Source: Paenibacillus pedocola (GTDB taxonomy: Bacteria > Bacillota > Bacilli > Paenibacillales > Paenibacillaceae). From it: DNA of 64,000 bases. The notes under the pieces were generated by a model that did no database searches, was not told where the DNA came from, and was given only the letters and a program-made list of their open reading frames with translations. The stretch lies in contig NZ_CP134223.1 in assembly GCF_031599675.1 (NCBI RefSeq), forward strand, positions 1,674,001-1,738,000. The letters are read 5' to 3'. This document shows, one piece after another, positions 45,260 through 54,384 of the stretch; positions within the stretch are counted from its first letter, which is position 1, and every line of letters starts with the position of its first letter. The position numbers were made by a program, and so were the translations under genes.

Positions 45260-47209
45260 TTGTCTAATAGAGGGCGTCACGTTGTAAGTATGGACGAAGG
45301 CTGGTTGTTTCAGCCGGATGCTGCAAATTTGGGAGAAGAAGAGGAGTGGCAGGCAGCAGGCTTGCCCTCCCCAATGAAGGTTACTGTTCCGCATACATGG
45401 AATGTGCAGGAAGGTCTGGAGGAATACCGGGGTGCCGGGTGGTATGAGTACACACTTTATATTCCTGAGAATTGGTGCGGCAGCCGGATCCGAATACATT
45501 TCGATGCTGTATATCGTGATACGGTGATCTGGATTAACGGTCATCAAGCCGGTTCGCACTTCAATTCGGGTTATACTGCATTTGAAATAGACCTGACAGC
45601 AAATATCCGGTACGGCGCAGAGAACCGGATTACGGTGAAGGCGGATAATTCGCCTAGTGATGTGGCACTTCCGAAAGGAACCAGCTTTGACTGGGCGGAT
45701 GACGGAGGCATCATCCGGCCCGTAAAACTCATAGTAACCGGGCAAACGGCCATTAAACACATTAAAGTCAGCCCGGAGGTTCAGTTCGGACAAGTTGACA
45801 ATAGGGCTGCTGGAAAGCTGTCCGCAGACGTAATTCTGTGTGAACCATCTGCTGCTGCGACAGTGGAAATCGCCATATTTAAGGATGACCAAAGGATATG
45901 GCATGACGTGCGGTCCTTACCTCCGGAAACGTTGACCTGGCAGCTTACAGATGTTCATTTATATCCGGCAGACTTATGGTATTTTGATCATCCGCATTTG
46001 TATCAGCTTCAGCTCACCCTCCGGGAAGGAGAGCGGATTGAAGACCATGTGGCTGTGACCTTTGGGTTTCGGGAGATTCTCGTTAAAGGACATGAGCTCT
46101 GGTTAAATCGTGAGCCTGTCCGCCTGATGGGAGTAGAATGGATGCCGGGTTCCAGCCCGGTTAGCGGAATGGCTGAGAAGCAGGATGAGCTTACTGCTAT
46201 GCTTGTGAGGCTGAAGGAAGCCAACTGTGTTATTACACGTTTCCACTGGCAGCAGGGCAGCGAATTACTTAACTGGTGCGACCGTAACGGAATCCTGGTG
46301 CAGGAAGAAATCCCGCATTGGCAGCAGCCTGATGAACCGGATCAGCGTACTTTCGCGTTAGCGCTATCACAGGCGAAGGAGATGATTACGGATCATTCCC
46401 ATCACCCGTGTATTTTCGCCTGGGGGATGGGCAATGAGCTGAACGGGCAATCGGAGACTACCCGGCAGTACATGAAGCTGCTGAAGCAGGAGATTCAGGA
46501 GCTGGATTCCCAGCGGCTGATTAACTATGTAAGCAACACGATCCACTTTAAGCCCGGCAACGATGCTACCGGTGCTGGGGACCTGTTAATGTGGAATGAC
46601 TATATCGGAACCTGGCATGGCGATTTGGATGAGCATGAAGTGATCAGGCAGATTATTGCCGATCATCCCGATAAGCCGGTTGTTGTGGCTGAATACGGGC
46701 TCTGCGAGCCGGCTTTTGATGGCGGAGACGCCAGAAGAACGGAGATCCTTTTGCAAAAAACAGAAATCTACCGCCAGCATCCCCAGTTTGCGGCATTAAT
46801 CTTCTTCAGCTTAAATGATTACCGCACGCAGATGGGAGAAGACGGCGAAGGGAAATGGAAGCAGCGGATTCATGGGTCTTTGGATATCTATAACGGAGTG
46901 AAGCCTTCTTATGCTGCCTTGCGTGAGATTTCTTCACCGCTCTTGCTGGCAGAGGAGCCGGTTTGGTGTGAAGATGCGCTCAAGGTGATATTGAAATGCC
47001 GGAACGATATTCCCAGCTATGCCGCGAAGGGCTATTACCTAACAGTGTCTTCGGCAGGTGGAGAATTAGCCAGACAGGTGATTCCTGATATGCAACCGGG
47101 AGAATGCCTGACAATGAACATCACTGCAACAGCAAATTCTGTGCAGAAGCAGGTACTTACCATCTATCGTCCGAATGGGTTTAGTGTACTTGCACAGGAA
47201 ATGGACTAA
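45260..47209 (+). CDS. GH2 glycosidase (beta-galactosidase or beta-glucuronidase type)
   Basis: 649 residues, no signal peptide. The jelly-roll N-domain (VPHTWNVQEGLEEYRGAGWYEY), the Ig-like domain (about 180-290) and the TIM barrel (about 295-590) are in normal GH2 order. Acid/base Glu lies in WGMGNELNG, nucleophile Glu in VVVAEYGLCEP. I use the TTG at 45260, as GGAGG lies 10 bases before it; the next ATG, 30 bases on, has no ribosome site. Substrate is not settled between beta-galactosides and glucuronides; the adjoining GH35 gene favours galactosides. Confidence 0.9.
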   Translation: MSNRGRHVVSMDEGWLFQPDAANLGEEEEWQAAGLPSPMKVTVPHTWNVQEGLEEYRGAGWYEYTLYIPENWCGSRIRIHFDAVYRDTVIWINGHQAGSHFNSGYTAFEIDLTANIRYGAENRITVKADNSPSDVALPKGTSFDWADDGGIIRPVKLIVTGQTAIKHIKVSPEVQFGQVDNRAAGKLSADVILCEPSAAATVEIAIFKDDQRIWHDVRSLPPETLTWQLTDVHLYPADLWYFDHPHLYQLQLTLREGERIEDHVAVTFGFREILVKGHELWLNREPVRLMGVEWMPGSSPVSGMAEKQDELTAMLVRLKEANCVITRFHWQQGSELLNWCDRNGILVQEEIPHWQQPDEPDQRTFALALSQAKEMITDHSHHPCIFAWGMGNELNGQSETTRQYMKLLKQEIQELDSQRLINYVSNTIHFKPGNDATGAGDLLMWNDYIGTWHGDLDEHEVIRQIIADHPDKPVVVAEYGLCEPAFDGGDARRTEILLQKTEIYRQHPQFAALIFFSLNDYRTQMGEDGEGKWKQRIHGSLDIYNGVKPSYAALREISSPLLLAEEPVWCEDALKVILKCRNDIPSYAAKGYYLTVSSAGGELARQVIPDMQPGECLTMNITATANSVQKQVLTIYRPNGFSVLAQEMD

Positions 47210-47225
47210 GGAGAGGGTAGCTTAT

Positions 47226-49595
47226 ATGAAAAACTATCGCATCGCTGTAAGCGGGGATACCAAAAATATCTTTTCAGGCCATATTAAGCTGGGTGGCGTG
47301 AATCCTGCGGGTGAGGAGATTCGTTTTACGAACTACTATATGGAAAAGAACGGAGAGCCTTTTTTCGGGATCTGCGGAGAATTCCATTTCTCCCGTTATG
47401 ATGAACGCTGCTGGGAAGATGAGATTATTAAAATGAAAATGGGCGGCGTCAACATTGTCACTACCTATATTTTCTGGAACCTGCATGAGGAAGTGGAAGG
47501 TGAGTTTGAATGGGAAGGCAATAAAAACCTGCGTAAATTCATTCAGCTGTGCCATCAGCATGATCTGTATGCCATGATCCGTATTGGTCCATTCTGTCAT
47601 GGGGAAATCCGTAACGGCGGCATGCCGGAGTGGATGTTCGGCCGTCCTTTTGAAGTCCGCTCGAATGATGAGGGCTATCTGGCGTATGTGCGGAGGCTGT
47701 ATGCAGAGATCGGCTTACAAGTGCAAGGGTTATTGTACAAAGATGGGGGGCCGGTCATCGGCACCCAAATTGAAAATGAGCATAACCATTCTTCGGCACA
47801 GTGGGGCCTGACAACGGGCATCAACAATATGTGGCTGAATGGCGGAAGTGACGGCAATGACCATATGCTGCTGCTGAAGGAACTGGCGATCCAGGCAGGA
47901 ATAGACACGCCTATCTATACATGTACAGGGTGGGGCGGTGCTACGACGCCAGTACCGGAGATGCTCCCGTTATGGGGCGGCTATGCGTATTGGCCTTGGA
48001 TTTACTATGAAGAGGGCCGTTTCGATGGAATGCAAGAGCATCCGGCGACACCTGAGTATATATTCCGGGATAAACATAACAACGCTATTCCTACAAGCTA
48101 CAATTTTGAGCCGTTCTACAGTCCCGAGGATTATCCTTATGCCTGCTGTGAAATGGGCGGCGGGATGGTTCAGTTCTATAAATACCGGTTTGAGTTTCCG
48201 TATAACAGCGTTCCTGCCATGTCCGTCATGAAGACGGCGGAGGGCTGCAATATGCTCGGATACTATATGTATCATGGGGGAACCAACCCGAAAGGCAAGG
48301 TTAACCTGTTCACGAACGATCTGGCGACGCCCAAGGTATCTTACGACTTCAATGCTATGATCGGGGAATTCGGGCAGGTACGGGAATCGTATAAGCGCAC
48401 GAAGCTGCAGCATTATCTCTTCACAGAGTTCCAGAAGCAATTCGCCTTGACCAAGACGATTTTACCGGGCGATACCTCTGACAATGATCCTTACGAGGTG
48501 GATAACTTGCGGTATGCCGTCCGATCCCACGCGGGCTCAGGGTTCCTGTTTCTGAACAATTTTCAGGATCATGTGGAAAATCATGATTTGCGGGACATGA
48601 ACGTTAGCATCGAGCTTCCCGGTGAGACGATCACCATTCCGGCTGAAGGTGAGCTAACACTTGGCCGCGAGAGCTTTGCGATTTTGCCGTATAACTTCGA
48701 TCTGGCCGGTATCACGCTGAAATATGCAACAACGCAGCTCATCACGAAGCTGGTTGTAGAGGATGAAGTGTACTATTTCTTCTTTGTACCTGAAGGCATG
48801 AAGGGAACGTATGCATTAAATACAGACGATGTGGCAAGCGTTCAAGCCGATAAAGGCTGTATCAAACAGCTCGATAATATGACGATTATTGAAGCAGGGG
48901 ATCAGGGGGCGAGTGTAGTGCGTCTTGTTTCCGCAGAGGGCCAAAAAATTGTGATCTATACCATGACCGGCGAACAGAGCCTCGGGTTCTGGAAGGCGGA
49001 CATCCGCGGCAAGCAGCGTGTATTGTTCACGGACGCCAACCTGCTGATAGCTGGGGATGAGATCAAGCTTGAATCCACGGATCAAGAGGAAGTCATTCTG
49101 CGGGTGTTCCCTGATTTTGCCGGCTCTCTGGGTGCAGTAACGGGCGGGCAGCTGACGGAGACCTCAGAAGATGGTTTATTCACAACCTATAAGCTGCTTG
49201 CACCTAAGAAAGAGATTACCTTTACGTGTACCAAGGTCAAGGACGAACGGGCTGTTCTGGAATTTGCCCCCGGTTCATTAGACGGGCTCAAGGAAGCCTT
49301 GCTGCAGATTGATTATTCCGGGGACATCGGCTATGCCTTCATTGACGGAGACCTCATTCATGATAACTTCTGCAACAGCACGACATGGGAGATTGGCTTG
49401 AAGCGCTTTGAGGCGCGGCTGCTTGAGAAGGGAATGTATCTCTATGTGTCGCCGATCCGCAAGGGCACTGTTGTTAACAGTAATACGACGATGGCAGGGT
49501 GGAATGAGACCGCTCAAGAGCTGATTGCAGAGATTACTTCTGTTCATGCGGTTCCGGTTTACGAGATGGTTATAGGGGGCAGCCCGAATGAATGA
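47226..49595 (+). CDS. GH35 beta-galactosidase
   Basis: 789 residues, soluble. The TIM barrel starts GICGEFHFSRYD and has acid/base Glu in IGTQIENEHNH; the nucleophile is probably Glu in ACCEMGGGMVQFY. Domains after residue 400 are beta-sandwiches of the family. Start ATG 47226 follows GGAGAGGG; the reading from 47175 would run inside the GH2 gene. It starts 16 bases after the GH2 stop and overlaps the next gene by 8 bases. It should remove terminal beta-galactose from imported oligosaccharides. Confidence 0.9.
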   Translation: MKNYRIAVSGDTKNIFSGHIKLGGVNPAGEEIRFTNYYMEKNGEPFFGICGEFHFSRYDERCWEDEIIKMKMGGVNIVTTYIFWNLHEEVEGEFEWEGNKNLRKFIQLCHQHDLYAMIRIGPFCHGEIRNGGMPEWMFGRPFEVRSNDEGYLAYVRRLYAEIGLQVQGLLYKDGGPVIGTQIENEHNHSSAQWGLTTGINNMWLNGGSDGNDHMLLLKELAIQAGIDTPIYTCTGWGGATTPVPEMLPLWGGYAYWPWIYYEEGRFDGMQEHPATPEYIFRDKHNNAIPTSYNFEPFYSPEDYPYACCEMGGGMVQFYKYRFEFPYNSVPAMSVMKTAEGCNMLGYYMYHGGTNPKGKVNLFTNDLATPKVSYDFNAMIGEFGQVRESYKRTKLQHYLFTEFQKQFALTKTILPGDTSDNDPYEVDNLRYAVRSHAGSGFLFLNNFQDHVENHDLRDMNVSIELPGETITIPAEGELTLGRESFAILPYNFDLAGITLKYATTQLITKLVVEDEVYYFFFVPEGMKGTYALNTDDVASVQADKGCIKQLDNMTIIEAGDQGASVVRLVSAEGQKIVIYTMTGEQSLGFWKADIRGKQRVLFTDANLLIAGDEIKLESTDQEEVILRVFPDFAGSLGAVTGGQLTETSEDGLFTTYKLLAPKKEITFTCTKVKDERAVLEFAPGSLDGLKEALLQIDYSGDIGYAFIDGDLIHDNFCNSTTWEIGLKRFEARLLEKGMYLYVSPIRKGTVVNSNTTMAGWNETAQELIAEITSVHAVPVYEMVIGGSPNE

Positions 49596-50874
49596 ATTAA
49601 TGAAGAGTTTGCCCCGGAAATTAACGATTACGATGTGGGATTTCTCCTGGTACACAATGACTTTACCGGGGGAGCCCTATAACGATCTGGCCGCACGCTT
49701 CCAGGAGGCGGTAGACCGGGGGTATAACACCATTCGCATTTGTGCGATGCCCTACATGTTGTTCACGGAGGATGGAAAGCGGCCAGGCCGGCTGAAATTC
49801 GGCAATCTCGGGGAGGTCGGTCAACGCACGCGCTGGTACAATTGCCGCGGTGGAGCGGAGCTGGATGGTCATGCCCATTTGGTCGAGCTGTTCAGACAGG
49901 CGAAGGCACATGGCTGCTATATCATGCTGTCTTCTTGGGAATACCAGCAAAGTCCAAGCTTCCTGGCCCATCCGGAACTAAGAGACGAGCTTGCCGCCAT
50001 TCCTCCCAAGGAACGCTTCATGGCGATTGCAAGGTCCATGGATCAGCTGATCCGGTTTATTAAGGCTGAAGGATACGCAAGTACGATTGTATATGCCGAG
50101 CTGCATAATGAGGTGGAATTCGGACAGCTTACCGCTGTAGGCGTTGAACAGGGGATCACAGCAACGGATACGCCAAAGCTTGTTGAAGCGATGCAGCCGT
50201 ATATTGAGGAAGCGATCGATTATCTCCGGGAGCAGCATCCTGATATTCTGATGACAGCCAGCTATACCCTTAACGAAGCGTATCCGAAGTCATATGTCGC
50301 CCGTAATCTGCAGATAGCCCACTATCATCTCTATATCAAAGGCGTATTAACTGAGCTCATGGATGCTGCAGGGCTGAATGATGAGCAGATACCATTCCCT
50401 AACCCTTTTGTTCAGTCTTTATTGAGAGCGGATGCGCCTCCATTTGAAGAGTGGATGCTGCCGGAAGGCCAGGAGTGGCGGATGGAAGGAAATCCGGTCG
50501 GGATGAAGCTCATTTATTTGCATGATTGGGCGGATCCGGATCAATGGGACCTCTATTTATATGACCGTTACAGCGCCCACAAACTGGCTATGCTGCAGAA
50601 GGCCGATTTCCGTTTTGAGGAGGTTCATGACTGGGTTCGTCATTCGGGAATTCCGATCGTCATTGGTGAGGGCTATGTTGGCTACACACCGCTGCATGCC
50701 GGATTCGAGGAGGGGCCGGTCGGTAAATTTATTGCGGAATATGCGCTGCGGAAAGGAATGTCGTTAGGGTTTTGGGGCATGACCTTGTGCTCAAACTGCG
50801 CACCGCATCATCCGTTTTGGAATGACGTCGCCTGGCAGATCAAATGGAACCGGTTTATTTTGGATTCCGAGTAA
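49588..50874 (+). CDS. cellulase-like clan GH-A protein
   Basis: 428 residues, a TIM barrel of the cellulase-like kind (WDFSWYTMTLPGEPYNDL at the start). Two glutamates at clan GH-A positions are visible: LHNEVEF after strand 4 and VIGEGYVGYTP after strand 7. No signal peptide, so it acts on short saccharides, not polymers. The specificity is unknown and it differs from true GH5 cellulases. It overlaps the GH35 gene by 8 bases and ends the operon. Confidence 0.8.
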   Translation: MNELMKSLPRKLTITMWDFSWYTMTLPGEPYNDLAARFQEAVDRGYNTIRICAMPYMLFTEDGKRPGRLKFGNLGEVGQRTRWYNCRGGAELDGHAHLVELFRQAKAHGCYIMLSSWEYQQSPSFLAHPELRDELAAIPPKERFMAIARSMDQLIRFIKAEGYASTIVYAELHNEVEFGQLTAVGVEQGITATDTPKLVEAMQPYIEEAIDYLREQHPDILMTASYTLNEAYPKSYVARNLQIAHYHLYIKGVLTELMDAAGLNDEQIPFPNPFVQSLLRADAPPFEEWMLPEGQEWRMEGNPVGMKLIYLHDWADPDQWDLYLYDRYSAHKLAMLQKADFRFEEVHDWVRHSGIPIVIGEGYVGYTPLHAGFEEGPVGKFIAEYALRKGMSLGFWGMTLCSNCAPHHPFWNDVAWQIKWNRFILDSE

Positions 50875-50900
50875 TCATCGATTGGCCTTGCAAAACCAGC

Positions 50901-50934
50901 GGTAAGCTTGGACGTAATGAAGTCCGAGCTTACC
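50901..50934 (+). terminator. hairpin after the glycosidase operon
   Basis: GGTAAGCTTGGAC pairs with GTCCGAGCTTACC (one G-T pair) over an 8-base loop. No T run follows, so it may stabilise the message end rather than terminate strongly. Confidence 0.6.
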
Positions 50935-51036
50935 GTTACCCAGAACACCAATTATGCCGAAATGCCCGGCAATATAACATTTACGATGAAACCCTAAAGG
51001 CTTTATGCATGTATGAGGAAGCCACTCGAATTAGGC

Positions 51037-51216
51037 TCATGCGCTCTGGGTTGGTTTTTTGCGTATGGTGGTAAGTTCAAAAGCCTCTTTAGGAATTCCC
51101 ATTTCGTGAGCCCTCTTCTTTTTAATCACCATGGCCTGTTGTAAGCTTGTGGCTTGAAATTCGATTATGGTGCCAGTCGGCTCCTCAAATGCATAGTAAC
51201 TTTTTTTATTGGACAT
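51037..51216 (-). CDS. small hypothetical protein, 59 residues
   Basis: A short reading frame with a strong ribosome site (GAGGAGG, 8 bases before ATG 51216). It reads MSNKKSYYAFEEPTGTIIEF then a lysine-rich helix (QQAMVIKKKRAHEMG) and ends TTIRKKPTQSA. It is basic and soluble. The codon pattern looks natural, with no long overlapping alternative on either strand of better quality. I do not recognise the family. It is downstream of a tiny zinc-ribbon-like frame (51235-51339) on the same strand, separated by 18 bases. Confidence 0.65.
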   Translation of the reverse strand: MSNKKSYYAFEEPTGTIIEFQATSLQQAMVIKKKRAHEMGIPKEAFELTTIRKKPTQSA

Positions 51217-51234
51217 TACTTGTGCCTCCTCATC

Positions 51235-51339
51235 TTATTCTCGAATGATTTTGCCAAAGGGCATAAGTATATTATCTCGGCTGTTTCCCGATTCCCCGAA
51301 GCTCCGTTCAAACGAAGTGCGGCAGATAGGGCAAATCAC
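51235..51339 (-). CDS. possible 34-residue zinc-ribbon-like micropeptide
   Basis: From GTG 51339 to TAA 51235 the frame reads ICPICRTSFERSF then GESGNSRDNILMPFG. The CPIC knuckle is typical of small zinc-binding proteins, but only one Cys pair is present. The start is uncertain: the GTG has only a weak AAGG directly before it, and the open frame begins after a stop 21 bases upstream. It could be a decayed end of a longer gene or a micropeptide. It shares a transcript direction with the gene at 51037-51216. Confidence 0.3.
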   Translation of the reverse strand: MICPICRTSFERSFGESGNSRDNILMPFGKIIRE

Positions 51340-51467
51340 CTTAATAGTGTGCGTCTCATCTTAAAGAACTATGCGCGAAAGCCGGCCTCATACATCAACA
51401 AACGGAATCCTGTAACATCCTTCCAGTTGAGGCTGTGTCAGTAGCGCTGAGAACAGCTTCTATACAT

Positions 51468-52649
51468 TTATGATGCATATTCCTTTTTTGTTTTCCCTTC
51501 CCTTGCCAAAATACCGCTGAAAATAAAAGATAACAACGAACCGGCAAAGCAAATAGCCGCAAAAATGCTTACTGCATAAAAACCATTAAAAGCCGCGTAA
51601 ATTAGACCTGCAATCCAAGAACCGAGCGTTGTCGCAGCGTACATGATCGAATTGGCTAAACTGGAGATCGTGCCGCGGATGGCTGGATTTAATGAATTCA
51701 GCATGCCCAATATTAATGGAAAAGCGACCCCCATGTTCATGAATACGAAAAAGTAAACACTTTCGAAAACCGAAACCGATGGCAAGTGAGGCAGAACAAT
51801 GAAACATACGATTGAGACAAGAAAGCCCACAACCAGCGTATTAAAACGGTTTAAAGCTTTGATCACCTGGGCACCGCATAAGCTGCCAGCTATATTCCCG
51901 AGACCAAGAAAAAACATCATATACCCCGCTTGATCAATGGAAAGATGAAAGCGATCTGCCCCCCATTTTCCTATGAACGAAAAGGCAGCAAAGAATCCGC
52001 ATTGAAATAAAAAATGAGCGAAAAAAGCCCTTCTTGCAGTTCGGCTATTCAATAGCGGGAGGTATCTGCTGAAAATCGGAGTCTTGGCCTTCGGAGCTTG
52101 ATTCGGTTTCATTTCAGGCAAAACATAGAAAATGAATAACGCCACCAATAATGCACATATCCCGATTGTAAAAAAAGGATAAGACCAATGGATTGAGGCA
52201 AGCAGACTTCCAATAGGGATACCAAACGCTTGAGAGGCAGCCAAGCCTGCCATGACGATTCCTGATACTTTAGCAATTTTTTGTGCTGGGAACAGAGCAG
52301 GAATCGAGGCCCAAACTTGAGGAGCTGTGAATGCAGCACTAACTCCAGCTAAAAAGCGGAATAAGAACATCGACCAAAATCCTGTGGCTAAGCCGCAAAA
52401 CATAGTCGAAATCGAGAAGCAGACCATGCCGGAAAGCATAACCTTTTTGCGGTCCCAACCATCGGAAAGCGGTCCGGCAATCAGGGCAAATAGGGCATAG
52501 CCTAGTGCATAAGATCCTACCATCCAACCCGAATATTCGGTCGGAATATGGAACAAAGATTGTAGCGTTGGGATAAGCGGAGAAATCAAAAACGTATCTG
52601 TGCCGATCACAAACATGATGAGGAAAAATAAGGTTGTTAATTTAAACAT
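51468..52649 (-). CDS. MFS efflux transporter, 12-helix DHA1/AraJ type
   Basis: 393 residues with 12 membrane helices. GTDTFLISPLIPTL in helix 1 and motif A GPLSDGWDRKKVM between helices 2 and 3 place it among drug/sugar exporters (DHA1). AAGGGTGA precedes the ATG at 52649; a start at 52667 is less well placed. It is preceded on the same strand by an ArsR gene and a palindromic site at 52677, so its expression is probably released by a ligand of that ArsR protein. Confidence 0.92.
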   Translation of the reverse strand: MFKLTTLFFLIMFVIGTDTFLISPLIPTLQSLFHIPTEYSGWMVGSYALGYALFALIAGPLSDGWDRKKVMLSGMVCFSISTMFCGLATGFWSMFLFRFLAGVSAAFTAPQVWASIPALFPAQKIAKVSGIVMAGLAASQAFGIPIGSLLASIHWSYPFFTIGICALLVALFIFYVLPEMKPNQAPKAKTPIFSRYLPLLNSRTARRAFFAHFLFQCGFFAAFSFIGKWGADRFHLSIDQAGYMMFFLGLGNIAGSLCGAQVIKALNRFNTLVVGFLVSIVCFIVLPHLPSVSVFESVYFFVFMNMGVAFPLILGMLNSLNPAIRGTISSLANSIMYAATTLGSWIAGLIYAAFNGFYAVSIFAAICFAGSLLSFIFSGILAREGKTKKEYAS

Positions 52650-52676
52650 TTTATTCACCCTTCTCATATAGTTCTG

Positions 52677-52698
52677 TAGTTCAAATATTATTGAACTA
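52677..52698. promoter_or_regulatory. ArsR operator before the MFS gene
   Basis: TAGTTCAA and TTGAACTA form a perfect 8-base inverted repeat with a 6-base spacer, lying between the ArsR and MFS genes. The right half-site ATTGAACTAA recurs with one change (ATTGTACTAA) at 53019-53028 in front of the ArsR gene, supporting a common regulator. Confidence 0.7.
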
Positions 52699-52721
52699 AT
52701 AAAGAAAAAAAGAATTTCCTT

Positions 52722-53012
52722 CTACAACGTATCCAGAAATCCAGGTAGGTATGTTTGAAATGTCTCTAATTCGATAGTCATATACTTCGCTTGAGCTTCT
52801 TTTCGTACCTTTATCAATTTCGCCTCCTTTAAAGTACGTAAGTGGTATGAAGTATTTGATTTCGAAGTATCGCGAATGTCTCCTATTTCCCCACAATTCA
52901 TCTCCTTCTTGGTTACGTATAAAGCTCGTATGATGTCTAATCTGGTTTCATCGGCTAATGCTTTAAATATTTTGACTCTGAGTTCATCATGTATTATTTT
53001 TTGAGTAGTCAT
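52722..53012 (-). CDS. ArsR-family winged-helix regulator
   Basis: 96 residues, the usual ArsR length. Helix-turn-helix: FKALADETRLDIIRALY and TSKSNTSYHLRTLKEAKLI. Only one Cys (NCGEIG), so it is not a classic metal sensor of the ELCVCDL type. The MFS gene follows 72 bases on, so it is probably a repressor of that pump. There is no ribosome site before the ATG and a promoter ends six bases upstream, which points to leaderless translation (see findings). Confidence 0.9.
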   Translation of the reverse strand: MTTQKIIHDELRVKIFKALADETRLDIIRALYVTKKEMNCGEIGDIRDTSKSNTSYHLRTLKEAKLIKVRKEAQAKYMTIELETFQTYLPGFLDTL

Positions 53013-53018
53013 AAAACT

Positions 53019-53046
53019 ATTGTACTAAGATTTTCCTACAAATCAA
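53019..53046 (-). promoter_or_regulatory. promoter of the ArsR gene with overlapping operator half-site
   Basis: On the minus strand, TTGATT (53046-53041) and TACAAT (53024-53019) are 16 bases apart. The -10 box lies inside the ATTGTACTAA half-site that resembles the operator at 52677, so the ArsR protein should repress itself here. Confidence 0.55.
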
Positions 53047-53121
53047 GTCTTTAAAAAATAACACCATCCCGATTAATAATACAACATATTGGAATTATTC
53101 GGCTCATTAGTATAACGAAAA

Positions 53122-53147
53122 GGCAGCCGATCATCTGGCCGGCTGCC
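53122..53147 (-). terminator. terminator of the DUF3829 lipoprotein gene
   Basis: GGCAGCCG and CGGCTGCC form an 8-base stem; read leftward, it is followed by TTTTCGTT. It lies 24 bases past the stop codon. Confidence 0.8.
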
Positions 53148-53171
53148 GTAGTTCTGAAATGAACTATCAAT

Positions 53172-54164
53172 TTAATTCATTTCATTATACCGTTCGATTG
53201 CCTTGCTTAGCAGATAATTGAAATTCTCAGGTGTACCGTCCGTAGTGTGCAGGAACTGGCCGTTCAGGTCAGAATCAGATACAGGTTCCTTTTTATTAAT
53301 ACGTTCAATAATTTTTGAAGCGGCCGCTTTTGCCTCAGTGGCTGCATCCACATAGTTCCCGATACTGAAGCTGTTAACCCCTTCTTTTTGAATTCGTTCC
53401 TTGTCTTTGGAGATTGTCATGAGCTCATTCAAGTCTGCGGTCATAATGTCGTATTTAGCTTTAAACTTCGTCATATCAAGCTGCAGCACATTGCCTGCGC
53501 TGATTCCCTGTTCATCCATTTCAATGGCCGTGGCCTCGGCATCTATCATGAACTTTAAGGCATTATATCTGATTTGCTGGTCTGCATCCTTAAGTTTTTG
53601 CAGTTCAGCCAGACGCTGCTCGTTACCCAATTTTTGCAGAGCCCTGAAGTATTGGGTGGCGACATTTTCGTAAGCGAGATTGGCATTTACCAGCCTGGTA
53701 TGCAGCTGCTTTCCTTGTGCGAAATTATCATCCACGTAGCCTTTTGAATCATAGTAGGCTTTCATATCGTCCAGGACGGACAACAAATCCTTGATGACTG
53801 GTGTCAGTTTGGTCACTAAGGGGTCCGCGGTTGCAAAAGCAGGCTGACTTGCGGTATAGCCGTTAGCTTTATCAATAACCTCCCGCTCCGTTTCAGCAAC
53901 GTCAAGCATAATGAAGCTGAAGTTCTTTTCGATTACAGGCTGTGTATCAACCCCGAGCTTTTCGAAATAATGAACCAGAACCTCATTGATTCTACCTGTC
54001 ATCAAGTTATTCAGCATCACATACGCATTGTATTTCTCGATTTCTTTGCTCTCGCCGGACGTAACACCTGCAGGTGTTTGATCCATGGTGGAAGTAACGG
54101 AAGAACAAGCGGACAATAGTGTACCTAACATGATAATGGCAATAACGAATGATAGTTTTCTCAA
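53172..54164 (-). CDS. DUF3829/YiiG-type lipoprotein
   Basis: 330 residues. Signal peptide with lipobox LSAC (Cys20), then an all-helical extracellular domain (YNAYVMLNNLMTGRINEVL, KLKDADQQIRYNALKFMID) as in YiiG/DUF3829 proteins. The start is TTG at 54164: GGAGG is 10 bases upstream and the next codons give a proper signal peptide; the longer frame to 54404 adds 80 unlikely residues. It is divergent from the receiver-kinase gene at 54385. Function is unknown. Confidence 0.82.
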   Translation of the reverse strand: MRKLSFVIAIIMLGTLLSACSSVTSTMDQTPAGVTSGESKEIEKYNAYVMLNNLMTGRINEVLVHYFEKLGVDTQPVIEKNFSFIMLDVAETEREVIDKANGYTASQPAFATADPLVTKLTPVIKDLLSVLDDMKAYYDSKGYVDDNFAQGKQLHTRLVNANLAYENVATQYFRALQKLGNEQRLAELQKLKDADQQIRYNALKFMIDAEATAIEMDEQGISAGNVLQLDMTKFKAKYDIMTADLNELMTISKDKERIQKEGVNSFSIGNYVDAATEAKAAASKIIERINKKEPVSDSDLNGQFLHTTDGTPENFNYLLSKAIERYNEMN

Positions 54165-54384
54165 AATAGGGATTCCTCCGACTGAGTCATTTATAGTGCT
54201 TTTATGTTGTTCAATTTTAAAGTTATTTGGTGAGTAGGTCTTGAGACTTGAGTAGCAAATTTTTGAAATAAAAGTTAGATGCAGGTTGCGGGTTTCAGCA
54301 TTCGAAGATGTGGGTATATAACCTTTGTTTTTGAAATAATAAACGTACAACCAGCAAGCCATAAGTTGGAAGGTGAGGGACGTC

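Noticed and set aside
51154..51444. 96-codon plus-strand frame in the gap before the MFS gene.
   Set aside because: It has no ribosome site, odd composition, and is antisense to the better supported 59-residue gene.
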